A DNA stretch of 64,000 bases from assembly GCA_013398955.1 (NCBI GenBank), contig VWPU01011693.1, positions 1 to 64,000 of the forward strand, given 5' to 3'. The stretch is from Callaeas wilsoni (lineage: Eukaryota; Chordata; Aves; Passeriformes; Callaeidae). The notes under the pieces are model-generated. The model worked only from the letters and a program-made list of their open reading frames with translations, did not search any database and was not told where the DNA came from. The translations under genes were made by a program, and so were the position numbers. Below, in pieces: positions 1 to 12,545 of this stretch. Numbering within the stretch: position 1 is the first letter of the stretch; each line of letters begins with the position of its first letter.

Positions 1-3000
1 AGAAGAACCCAAACCCCTGCAGGGCATCTCGCCTAGCAGTCCTCTGTGTCCACCTACACTGAAAAAGCCTTCAGCAGGCTGGGGTTCCTTGGGTTGTAGT
101 GCACAGATGTGCTCTGACAGTGGCCTCTACCTCTGAAACCAAAGGTAGAGGGTAGAGTTCTGTAGGAAGGTGGTAGCAGTTGGGAGTGGCACTTACTACA
201 CCCACTCAGACTCCATCAAACTCAATCCATGAGTCAGGCATCAAGACCAAAACAGTGACCATCTGGTCCCTGGAGAGAAGCGGCTCATCCTGATGTGGAC
301 ACAAGTCCTTCTTGTGTTAAATACCCGCCTTAGAGTGCTGTGTCTCACTCCCTAGAGGTTGCCCCCACACTGGGCATTTTGCCAGCCTAACCAGCTGAGT
401 CTGACTTAAAGCTTCACTTTAAGGTGGATAAAGTTTTAGACAGTAGGATAAATGCCATCTCTGGTTTCTGAACAGTTAAAGCAACAATCAGTTGTTAAAT
501 AATGAGTGTTTTGTCACATTGGCCTTCTAGCAAGTTGTGTGGTCAAAACAGACTCCAGAAATTAGTTTTTCACTGTCTCCCTGACAGAAAAACAGAATGT
601 ATCGCATAATTTAATGGATAACATTGGACATCCAGAAAGAGGTACTGAGGCAAAATGAGCTTTGGTTGAATCACAATAACTGAGTTCAGCACTTACTGAG
701 TTAATGTTAGACATTGGAACAATCCGCATTTTGAGCAGGATGAATTTAAGTGTGGCATAAGTGTAAATATCCCATAATAGGTGGTGCACCTCATTCAGCT
801 GGTGAGGGATATAAAATCAGAATTGCCTTCAGAAGTATATGTAGCCATCCTCAGAGCGGCTTGTAGACAAGAATCACTTGCAAATGTGTTTCATTGAGAC
901 TAGATGTGTCTGAAGGAGGATACACGGTACTTGTAAAGCAGAGCAGAGCATAACACTGCCCTCTTTTGTGTGAGACAACACATGGTCACCTGGCATCCCC
1001 AACGTAATTCCTGGGAAATGCTGCTTTTATGCAGCTAGCAATATCAGTCCTATATAGAGATCCTTTCTGCACTGGGGAAGAGAGAATGAGGGTATGTACC
1101 TAAATAAAGGAAGAATTATAAGTTCAATTTTACCTGTGCAAATTATTTGATAATCAGATTACACAATACTGCTGGCATTGGGAGGACAAGATTATCTTTT
1201 TCCTGTAGCCCTAAAGAATTAAAGTGCCTTGCTAAAGAAGGACCCCAAAAAACATGAATGTGTGTCTGCTGAGCACATGTGCTGGGACTCAAGTTCATGT
1301 CAAGCAGAGATCTGTCTGAGGGTGGATTTGGACCATGTTCAGGGGCTTTAGAGAAGGCAGGAGCTTCTATTATGAAACAGGGGTTTCTACTGCTTATTAG
1401 GGAAGTGTCAGCTATGATGTTTCATCTGTGATTTCATGGTCATATTAAAGGCCTGTTTCTTGGCACTCATTACAAAATGAGCTGAAGTCTGAGTCTGCTT
1501 CTGAGCCCTGAACACCACCAGTGACCAGATCAGTAACATTCTGTCAGCTCTCACTGGTTGTGAGGAGAGAGGAGGGATATTTTCATCATCCCTAGTTCAG
1601 TCTTCAGCAAGAATGAACAAAATAATCATCAAGATCTTTGGCTCATCCCTTCCAGGTCCACACTGTGGATGCACCAGCAATGCTCTTAAGAGGGTCACGT
1701 ATTTCCTTTGGATTCTCAATCTGCAGCGATAGGCAGGAGAAATGTTTGCAAGGCAAATGCTTTCTCGTGGGCCTGCCCCTGAACTCACCAGTCACAAGCC
1801 ATTTGTATGGAAATGACACTAAAATTGCTATCCTAGAGCTGCATCCAACCTCAGCTTCTGCCAGGAGAAGATACAGGGTACCAGATGGCAGAAATCCTAC
1901 CCGAGCACCAAGTGGTTTAAACTGCTCTTTTTGCTAGGAATTTAAATAGTCCATATGCTGAAAGTATAATGCTCGGCTGCACCCTGGCTGCCTAGTGGAG
2001 GCCTCTGCTGCCTCAGCTAAAGGAGATGAGCAAGTAGCTCGTAGCAGCTTGGAGCTTGTATCCACCGTACGTCCCAATGTCAGGCTGTGCTACAGTCACA
2101 CACGCATCAAAATGTCTGATCATGCATCTGGAGGAAGATAGTGGTGCCTGCATATGCAGTCTGATTGTCAAACTGGGGCCGTTGTGTCAAAGACTCGAGA
2201 GAAAAGCAAAGAGTGAGGGTGGTCTGGGTATCTGGTCTCCTCTTTTTCCCAGCTTCTGGGATCACCTGGTGAACCCCAAGCTGAGGTACTCAAGGGGCAT
2301 AGTTGTCATGGATTTCAGAGGAGGACAAACACTGCTCTCTGGGGGATTTGCAGCCTCACATTTCCAGGGCCTGGCGAGACACCAAAGCTGCTTTGCAGCA
2401 TGATGCACAGTGCCTGCAGCAGAAGGTCCTCAGCTCTGGTCACAGGTTGTGCTCGCCATTGTGCAGCTAGGACAGCTCTGCTCTTTGATTATTTGGGTGA
2501 TTTTATTTAGTTGCTGGAAAGGGCTTCCTTCTCCCTGGGCAGATCCCCTACTTTATAAGTCATCTTTCAGAAATCTTCCATCAGTCTGGCTGGCTGAGGC
2601 TGTACCCGTTCCAGGGCAGTAATGTCCTTTTTTTGTGTGTTGAAAAGGTGACCAAGCATAGTGTTTCAAATGAAGAAGTGCCCTACTTCATGCAGAAATG
2701 TTATCCCTTCTCCTGATTTATAGTCTCTTCTCTGATTCATCCAGTTTCCCCTTGCCTATTGTGCTGGAGTTGAACTCCAGATGGATGGCTTGGAGGGCTT
2801 TGCTAAAGTAATCCCTGGAGAAAATTCCTTTCCTGGTCAGATCACTCTGTATTACTCCTCTGCTTAAAATGTACTCTTGCTGTCCTGGCTCACTGCCGCT
2901 AGATTTATTATGTAACATTTTTCTAATTTAAATTTTCTATTTACTGGCCCAGTTGCCTGAAAGATCTGCTTCATCCCAAATCCAGTTACATTGGTCATTA

Positions 3001-4869
3001 TTCACCTTTTCTCTCTCCAGTTCTGTCACTATCAACAGACACTGGTATCTCACATCTGACATCCTTATCTAAATCATTTACGTACATTCATTTAAAGGAT
3101 AGGGAGGTCAAATGTTTCGAAATCTTGCAAGGTCACTGAAAATAAAGCTGTCATTTGATTTTTTGCTTGTCCTTTTTATGTGGAAAATTGTATTTTGGTA
3201 TTCATAAGGAGACTTTTACTAGCAAATGTAAGAGTGCCTTGAAATGGGTATTTTAATTATGCATGTAATTTCTTATGATTGTGACTATTAGTATTTAGCG
3301 TGCTTGTTATCCTTGATTTTTTTTTTATTCCTAGAGGGTCTCCAGATGAACAAAGCAGCACATGTTTTAGTAAATTATTCTCTTTGTATCTGTGAGTTAC
3401 AGACCCTTTTAAAAACACTTTTTGCTAATATATATATAATAGATATATAAATAAAATAATACCGTGTTCTTTCTAATGAGAATAGACATGAAGAACTTCC
3501 CAATGCAAACGACTCTCTAGCTATTCCTTTTAGCCCTGTGCCAGAGCTAGATAACTTCCAAGGGGCTCCAAATTTTGAACTTCAGGAGGCTCAACCTCTC
3601 CTATTATGTAGGAACTTGTCTGCAGTGTTTCACTGGGCTCCAGGGCAAGTTTGTTCATTTCAACAAAAATTATGTCTCTTCCCAAATGCAGTAAATTGCA
3701 GGCAATCCTTAATAGTAGACATGAATCCATTTTCACAGGTATCAGGTCTTACATCTCAGCAAATAGACTCCATTTTCACAGAATATGTAGATAAAGGGCT
3801 TGAGGTTTGGAAATCTCCAAAGAAAGAATTGCATGATAGGGTGATGAAAAACTTTCTCACATAGCATGCACTGAGCTGGTGTCTACACAGCTTGCTTTAC
3901 TGTACATCTCCTCACACTAATTATGTCTCTGAAGTGAGAAAGCACTGTTATTGTTACTGAATACATGGGGTTTTTTTGATGATGGACAGAGGGGAAATCT
4001 GTAAGAAAGTTAGGAAAAAATAATATAGATTCCACAAGTTCTGGACTAGGAAAAGCAAGTTAGGGGGTTAAAAAGTGCTGTGGATTAGAGAGTAAGTCAC
4101 CTGAATAGAAGAGTGGAATGTGTTTCATCAGGGATTTATTGCATTTACTCTTTTTCAGCTTACAGTGGTGAAATAAAAATGTCAACAATTGACTAAGAAA
4201 TTAAACTGATCCAATAGCTATTAACGTTTTATACTCCTCAGGTGGCACTAGTCACAAAATAACCCTTGATTAATGTATGTGCTAAATATCAACAATAAGT
4301 TTCAATATTTGTCATCAAATGGGCTTTAATACTGAAGCTACACATGCACAGAAAAGTAGAAGGAGAAAGTAATGCTTGCAGACAGCAAGAAGACTAGAGA
4401 TGCCATACTAAATACAAAAACAGCCCTTCAGAAAGCCACTCTGGTTACTAGTCAAAGAGAACTACTAGAGACAAAAAAAGCATTAAAATGAGAAAAGTAA
4501 AAAAGATACATTTTTGCATGCTAAATGCTAAATGTAAAACCAAATTAAGCAGGAATAATAGATTTTCAGGAGATCTTTTACAAAAACATAGACGGTACCT
4601 GTGGTAAAAATAGCAGCAGAATCAGCAATAGCAAAAGCAATCACCTTTAATACAGAAAAAGAGTCAATGAAACCAGCAGATGAACAAGAAGCAAAAGAAG
4701 GATTTAAGACAGACAAGGTCATTATGGCAAGAGGAAATTAATTATTGGTCTCACTACTCACTACCTATGAGACAGAGTCTCACACCAGAACCCTATTTGG
4801 TGTTGAGTAGCCTAAGAAACTATATAAAACAGGAATGTCAATGGAAGAGATTGCTGAACAAATCACAAG
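1..4869. other. gene-poor region, no gene recognised
   Basis: Short open frames on both strands show no domains, splice support or codon bias. Contents noted: an AT-rich (TA)n-like patch near 3428-3460, and a faint resemblance near 3050-3110 to reversed ancient LINE sequence (CCTTATCTAAATCATTTACG), too weak to call. Nothing else is recognised. Confidence 0.6.
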
Positions 4870-5280
4870 AGCAATGCAGAGGTCACTGAAGAGTTATAAA
4901 GGAAGTCAGATATGAAATTGTTCAACAGCTAATTGTCATGTGTAACCTACCAATTTCTTTTGCAGAATAAGGTACAGTGGCAAATGTGTCACCAGCCCCT
5001 AGTAATGACTTCAGGCTTCACTGGGAACTACAGATCAATAAAACCACTATCAAACTTGTAGAAACAATCATAAACAGAATTCTTAGACACAAAAATACAT
5101 ACATGTTGTTCAGAAAGAACTCTACAGATTTTGTGAAGTCTTACTTGGAGACTTAGAGGAGCTGGCAACTACCTGAAAAAAATGTGATCCAGCTGGTAAG
5201 TATTGAGCTTATGTTTGACAATGCTTTTAACAAGATCTCTTTCCACGAGACTTTAAGGAAAAGAGTTTCTCATTGAGCCC
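4870..5280 (+). mobile_element. ancient CR1/L3-type LINE remnant (reverse transcriptase)
   Basis: Very diverged, but several landmarks of CR1-clade reverse transcriptase occur in order. TGGCAAATGTGTCACC at about 4978 resembles the W-x-VANVTP region, GGGAACTACAGATCAATA at 5023-5040 reads GNYRSI, and 5215-5260 reads FDNAFNKISFHET, close to the FDKAFD-x-VSH-x-x-L motif of the family. Many frame breaks. The remnant may begin as far left as about 4400. It probably predates bird diversification. Confidence 0.62.
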
Positions 5281-8200
5281 ACAGGACCAGGGCCATGGCA
5301 GGGTAGGGAGTTACCAGGCCGCAAAGTTCTTGCTTTTGCTCTATTGTAATTGTGTGATTTTCAGCAAAGCTGGTGAATCTTGAGGTGACAAATTCTGCTG
5401 AAAAGATAAAATTACTCAGAATAAGAAAGAGAACTTCTAGGGGAGACTATCAAAAAAGTCTACAGATTGGGGAATGATGTGTAGCAAGCAAATGGGAAAT
5501 GATTGATTATTTCGGTCTGTTGCAGACCCATGAGGTACCCAATGAAAACTATGAAGTAGCAAGATTGAAATAAACAAAAGTGGGTTTTGTCATAATATAT
5601 ATAAGCTCTTAAACGCTGTACTCATTACCACTGAACATTGCAGGTGTCGACTAAAAGCAGGTTCAAAACCAGATCAGGCAACTCAGAGCTATCAGCGAAT
5701 ACATTTCAGGTCATGCCTAGTATGGCCGTTTCAATACCCTGTGGAGAAGAAGTCATGTTGCTGATGGTACAAAATGGTACTTGCATTAAAGAATTCTTAC
5801 ATTTAAAATGTGTCCTTAGATGGTGAAGTGAGCTGTCAGTGTTTGGTTCTTGGCACAGTTGGTCAGAAAAATTGCAGAAAGTCTGTATTGCCACCAGAAA
5901 TCAAAACCGTTTGCAAAAGAGGATTGCTTTCAGTAGATTCCTGGAAAAAAATCACTGAAAAAAGTGCTGACAGTGTAAGGCTGAAACATCCCAACCTATT
6001 TTTTAATTTGAAACAATTCTCTGTCTTGGTTTTTCTTTTTCTTACTTTGTATTAGCTTTTTTGCTATAACATAATATTAACTTTAAAAAGTCAAAACAGA
6101 GTGTTTCAGTTTCCATTACAACAAAACCTGTCAATCAACTTGAAATGCGTTGAAGGGTTTTTTTAAATTCCCCTTTGCAGAGAATTTCAGACTCTGGGGG
6201 TTTCATTGCAATTCAGAATAGTCAGCTTTTGAAACCTGAAAGATCTGTGAAAATCAGGACTCTCGTTCTTTAAAACTTGGTCAAAATCACTCTATTTTCT
6301 TTCTCTTTCTTTTTTCTTATCTGAAAGATGGTAAGAATGTTGCAGATCCATTTTTGCAAAGCCCTTTCTGACTGAGCATCCAAGAATTCCACATTTCTGT
6401 GTCTGATGCTAAAATTGTATGATTCCCAAGCACCATCCCAATTCCACCACCTTCAGCTGAGTCTCTCTCTCCCTCAGTCATATGTTCACAAATGTCAATG
6501 GTACTTCTTTTTCCCCTCTCCTTTTCTTCCTGTCCCCGTCTAATGTTTTTGGTTTGCCTTCTTATTTGTGCAAACTGGGAACTGTTCCTTTCTGGGATGG
6601 GGGGAGGAGTTGCTTTCCAGAAGGCTATTGGATCTGCCCTTGCCCAAGATCTTTTCATGATTAGTGAGTGGAGCATGCAAACTCCTGACAGCCTGAGCAG
6701 AGCTGAATCAACTTTGGCAGGACAGTATGAGGAAGTTCACAGTGCCGCCACTTGTGCTATAAATACAAAAATAAAAGGAAGAGTTGATCCTCTAAACTAG
6801 GCACATGACATCCTCAGACTGGGGACTCAAGCGTGCTTTGTGCTGTACATTAGCCATGTGCACCAGAGGGAATGTCTTTCTCGTTCTGTTCCCAGGACAG
6901 ATGCATTAGGATTGCTATGAGATAGCGTGAGGCAGGAAGAGTTTTCTGGATCCTGGAATGCCAATAAGCACTTCAAACATCTTTCTTGGCTTCTGGAGTC
7001 CCTGCATCCAGCACCCTGGAGCGTGATTTCTTTTTATAAAAAGAAAGCCTGTGCTATTTTTCATACCAATCACATGCTGTTCTAAATGGCTTAAAAGTTT
7101 CAAGGACTCCAACTGCTGAAAAACAGCTGTATGCTGATGTGAGCAGCATGTGTAAGGATGATTTAAATCTAGTTTTTATCCTATTTAACTCCCAGTGGCT
7201 TTTATGTTTTCCATAAATGGATGAGAAAAGTTCTTGGCTGGAAAGAGTCATAAAAACATTTAATAAATTCTTTGTAGTCTCAACATGAACAATTCATCAT
7301 ATTTTTGTTTGTTTGTTTTCTGGGATTTTGTTTGCTTTCTGTGACTTTGACATGCCGTGGATCTCTGACGAGTCTGTTGCTCCTCACTACATACTGATCC
7401 ACATATTAAACTGTTTTGCATGTCTTGGTTACCAGGTGGTGACCTACATCCAGAACGGAACATCCACTGCCTGGGATGGCCACAAGGACAAGGACCACCT
7501 CTGTCCTGCTGAAATGTGAGTCTTCCTAAAAATCTCTCCTGTTGGCTAATTACTCCCAGCAGCCCAGAGACCACAAGAGGCAGTAGGACTCCTTAGTAAG
7601 AGCTTGGCAGATTACAAGTAGAAGTTTGGGGGTTTGACTGTCCCCTGTTGCTGATTTGAGAAAGCGCTTTGTGGCACCCGACTCAGCCCAGCAGAACTGC
7701 TGACAGAGGATTCCAGGCCCTCCTGAACAGATCCTAGTGTGTGTATTCTCATCACATCTCCAGGGTCAGATTTAGTGATAATTTGACTCAAACTAATATC
7801 TACATAAGGGGATTTTGCAAATTTATAATTTCCAAAGGGCACATCTGCTAATATTCTATTATAATTTCTGAACTCCATTTCTTTCATTAAGGAGCTAATT
7901 TTGTTCCCAAGAGGATCATTAGCTTTTACCCATTTTGATTAATTTAATTCGTATTACCAATAGCTACCTAAGGCTTTATGAACTGGATGGGAACTTTTAG
8001 CTTTTGCTTTAACGCAGTCTCTCACCATGAGAAATCTTGTCACCTCTAATTGCATTTAGAGGAATTTAAATTAATTTCCTTTGACTTTTTTTTTTTTTCA
8101 GATCTATACTAAGTGCACGTTACGCTCTTCACAATGCTCTTATTCTGCCTTCATAAAAATGTTAAGCATGGCGGGCTCTTTGTCCAGGATTATCCTAAAA

Positions 8201-11200
8201 TCACTCTCAGGAGACTTGATCCCAAGAGGTATGGGATTTCCTCAACTCCTAGTGAGTTACAGAGCAGAAGTATAGATTTTCTTTTCCTTATATCTGTTTC
8301 AGTGGAGTTTAGCCTTGGGCTCTTCTCTGCCACAGGTCTCCCTGGGGTTCTTACATCCAACTTTACAGCTGTCTTGGAAGATTTGTGCCCAGGAGAGAGA
8401 AAGTGGCCAAGACCTTTCACCCATCATGGACACGGGGATGAGGTAGTAACAGCAAAGAGAGGACCAAAGGGTGCTTGGTGTATGGCACTTGGGACAATAT
8501 CAGTGCTTTTACGTATGTAGGAGCAGATGCTGTTAGTGAATGGGCCAAACAGGGCTTCTCAGACACCTCTGGTGGCTACCACTCTCTCTGCAGCCCCTGT
8601 CAAGCAAAAGCCAGCATGCTTCCTCTTTCCCCATTGTCACATTCAAGCTCCGGCCCTGGCTATGATCATATATTTCACCATTACCAGCAACTTCTTCGCA
8701 AATCATGATGACAACTTGATAGCAAAATGTAAGCGCATTGTCCCTGTGATCTTCATTTCTTTCCATTTTTGCCTGGATTTGCAAAGGCTACAGTGTTGTT
8801 CAATTTTCCTTTCTATTGACGTCAATGGGAAATGACCCTAGCTGGATGAAAAAAAAAAATCGCCCTCCTCAGGCCTAAAATGCCACTCTGCATGTTCCTA
8901 ATAGCTTGTTATTTTTTGGATGCTTAGCTTCAGCCATGGGGATTGTAGTTGTTTCTTCAATTCCCTGACATTATCATTAAAACTGGTGGGTTCCCATCAC
9001 AGGTAAAACCATGGGATACAGGAAACAGGCTTTCAAAACCCTTTACAGTGGCAGCTATAAATGGCAGAAATGCAGTAAATGTTTTGCATGGGCAAAGTAC
9101 AAGTAGAGTCTGTATTCTCCAAATGGCACATCCTTGGAGACCACACAGTTGCTATTTAGAGACCTTGAGCATCCACTAAATCCAGCAGGAACTGTGGGCA
9201 CTATAAATAGTCTATGCTGAGACTGACATAGCAGAGCTGGAGCTGTGGAACAGTGTTGCGAAACCTCTGGGATAAAGGCCGAGATGTAAAAAAATTGGTC
9301 TGGATGCAGAGTCTGGCCCATACCTTTGAAGCTAAGGTAGCTATTCCCACTACTTACGTGAGTTCCCTTGCTGTGTGTGTATTTTGCAGTGCACAAGAAG
9401 GAGGTGGCCTGCAAAACCTTGCCTTGTTGAGTGCCGATTGTGAGCTGAAGACAATCCTGAGCAGGACTGCAGACGGGACCTCCTGAAATGGCCGGCTGCC
9501 CTGTGCATGAAGCACAAAGGCAATAAATTCCTTATCTCACCAGCCTATAAATCTTTGTTGACCATCTCTGTGCATGTCTCTATAAGAACATTTGATCTAA
9601 TAGCCTTTTTAAAAATTTCCCTTCATTTTCCGGCATAACCCCCCAGTGAATCATTAATGTAACAAGATAAAGATCTCTAGCTAAGGAATTATTCTTATTA
9701 TAAAGTTCCCAAGTTCTAGTAGTAAACCTCTCCAGGGTATATATTAAGCCAAAAAGGTCCCACACAATCATTTAAATCTACAAAATTCAATTCATTTCTG
9801 ACTCCCTTCAGGCACTTGTTTTATAGTGATCTAATAAAGGAGAGTTGTGGCTGTTAAATGATAAAGTCTCCAAAGGGGACGTGGGAACTCTGCACACTAG
9901 TCCCCAACATTTGCTGGGAAGCTTTATTCTTCCAGCTCACCTACATCCCTTTTGACAAGGAAACCTTTCAAAGTCTTGTAAAATGAGTAGATGATTCTGT
10001 TTTCAAAGGAAAGCAAAGTAAAAAAAAAATCCTTACACAAATGTACCACTCAAGGATATAGGTTACAAAAAGATTAAGAACTTAATTGTTCCAGAAATTA
10101 TATGTATGTCTTCACCAAATCACTGAAACTGAAGATGCAGCTGATGCACATCTGCTCTATTTCCTTGCTGGTGCATCCCTGAGATGCTTTTTCTTCTACT
10201 TCTTTCAGCCTAGTTCTAAATTACCTGTGAAATTATCATTGGTGCAATTCTGTTGTGCGATAATGCACATGGATTCCCTGGAAGACAGCGTCTGATGATT
10301 TGGGTTTTTTTTCACATAGTCTTGAGAATAAAGAGGTAGGGATAATACAATACTAGCTCTCCTGATTGCATCAAAAGCATAACTGCAGGTATATCAGTAT
10401 CATCCACTAAACTGCACTCAAGAGGCATTAGATGCTTTTTTTTACAGTTGGAAAATATATTTACATGAGGTTTTGTGTTAGAAAAATGAGTCTCTTACCT
10501 GATGTTAAACACAACTTCCTACCTAATGCAGATACAGGGCTACGTCAAGCTTGATACTATAACGGCCAGTTACAGTCCACCTGAGAATCCCCAGGGTTAA
10601 CCACCATCAGGTAATACAGGTTTTGCAGTATTCATTTTTGTCCATGCAATAAGAGATTATTTATGTTCATTTTTAACTATGTGGTGACCACTGTATTTCG
10701 CAACACACAGTATTTTCCTTGCAAAGATGAGGCATAAAAGAGAAAATTGGAGCTTCCTTCCAAATTGCAAAAAATAACGATTCTGAAGTGGATGCACAAA
10801 GACCGGGGAGAGCCAGCTTTATTTCCAAAGAAGCCAATTCAATTTGTCCTCCAGTGCCCGCACCTTAATGCATTAAGTGTTTTTGGGGCTTGCCACTGGG
10901 ACTGAGTGGGTTTTTTTTCAGCTAAAGACAGGCTTTTTGAGAATGTTTAAAGAAATCAATATGTGAGGTTTGTCTAAGGTTACATGTTTGTTAATGTTTT
11001 ATTGATTACGCTATTGGTTGTGAATTATGTAACTTAATAAAGCTGTGGACTCTTTCTAATAAAGACAAAGAGGTTATTCCATTAGCTGGCAACTTAAGGC
11101 AAAGAAACTTAATAATATAGCACATTATAAGACCACAGCCCAGAGACTGACAAATCCAATTCACCATGGAAGTGGCTGTGATGTTGCAGACTGGGCTGTG

Positions 11201-12031
11201 TCCTCATGCAATTCGGCTGCGCAGGTCGAGTTTAAAAGAGGGTGAGGTCTGCTCTCTGAAGCTGTCATGTGGCCATAAAAAGCAGATGAGAACAATGAAG
11301 TGGCCTGAAAGGATACACAGAGTAGTTTTGGAGTCTCGGGCACGCCCTGGGCACCCCACACACAGCTGAGATGGCACATGTGCCATCGCAGCCTTCTGTT
11401 ACATGTTCATGTTTTTAGCTGAGACTTCTGTTGAGCGTTAGTTTTCCCAAAAACTGCTTCTCACATCTCCTTGGAGATGAACCTGTTTTGTTTTATTTTA
11501 CTTTAAAGAAAGCTCTCAATACCCAGGGGGGAAAAAAAAAAACCCTGAAAATGCTTTAAAAGGAAACGGAATGGTGAATTTCCGAGTGACAAAAGATTGC
11601 CTCTCCACAATACAATTGCATTTCCACAGCTGTGGAGAACAGATACTGCAGTTCCTCTTGGGGCACGTGGGATTGACAAGCAGTTGCTTGCAGAAGTGGG
11701 TCTAATATTTGACTTGACTGCAGTTGCCAGGCATCGGAGTTGTCTTGAGAGCAGAAAAAAGCCCCCCACGTCAGCGAGTGATGGAGCACCTCCTCCAGCT
11801 GCCTTCACAACCTGATGCTTTTTATTTAGCTGGGAGCAGAGGCTCCAAATCCAGTCTCCAAAATGATGCCCAGCCCTGGTTGCCTCCCATCCTCACATAT
11901 CCCTCCCAGCATTCTCTCAGATCCACACTCAGTAATTAAGCACAGGCATCAGCAAAGCCACCTGAACTACTCTTGTAGTGGAGTCCTTGAAGCACCACCA
12001 GTCCACAGGGGACATGGCAAGCACACAGATT
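5281..12031. other. gene-poor region, no gene recognised
   Basis: No exon, RNA gene or clear repeat is recognised. A T-rich run (8085-8099) is followed by AG, resembling a polypyrimidine tract, but no exon can be supported after it. The stretch 10975-11115 is AT-rich with ATTGATTA and ATTGG motifs and looks like a possible conserved non-coding element. Confidence 0.55.
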
Positions 12032-12545
12032 TCATAGAAATATAGAATCATAGAATGATTTGGGTTGGAAGGGACATCTGTTCCAGCCCCCTGCCTTGGG
12101 CAGGGACACCTTCTACTAGACCAGGTTGCACAAAGCCCCATCCAACCTGGCCTTGGACACCTTCAGGGATGGGACGGCCACAGCTTCTCTGGACAACCTG
12201 TTCAATGCCTCACCACTCTCACAGTAAATAGTTTCATTGTAGTATATAATCTAAACCCCCCACATTCAGTTTAAAGCCAATTCCCCTTGTTCTGTCCCTA
12301 CATGCTCTTATAAAAAGTCCTTCTCCAGCTCTCTTGCAGCCCCCCTTTAGGCACTGTAAGGCTGCTCTAAACAGCCAGCTCTCCCTGGAGCTTTCTCTTC
12401 TCCAGGCTGAACAACCCCAACTGTCTCAGCCTGTCTGCATAGGAGAGGTGCTTCAGCCCCCGATTACCTTCATGGTCTCCTCTAGACTCACTCCTGCAAG
12501 TCCACATCCTTCCTCTGTTGAGGGCCCAAGAGCTGGATGCAGTTA
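12032..12545 (-). mobile_element. CR1 LINE 3' fragment
   Basis: The plus strand begins TCATAGAAATATAGAATCAT followed by AGAATGATTTGGGTTGGAAG, the reverse complement of the avian CR1 3' terminus. It continues through CCTTGGGCAGGGACACC, CTTCAGGGATGGGACGGCC and CTCCAGGCTGAACAACCCCA, all typical of reversed CR1 3' UTR and ORF2 end. It fades out near CCCAAGAGCTGGATGCAG. It is 5'-truncated and about 0.5 kb long. Confidence 0.92.

Noticed and set aside
8081..8275. Polypyrimidine tract plus AG (8085-8101) as an acceptor for a coding exon
   Set aside because: The following frames have no similarity to any protein I know and no partner exon nearby.
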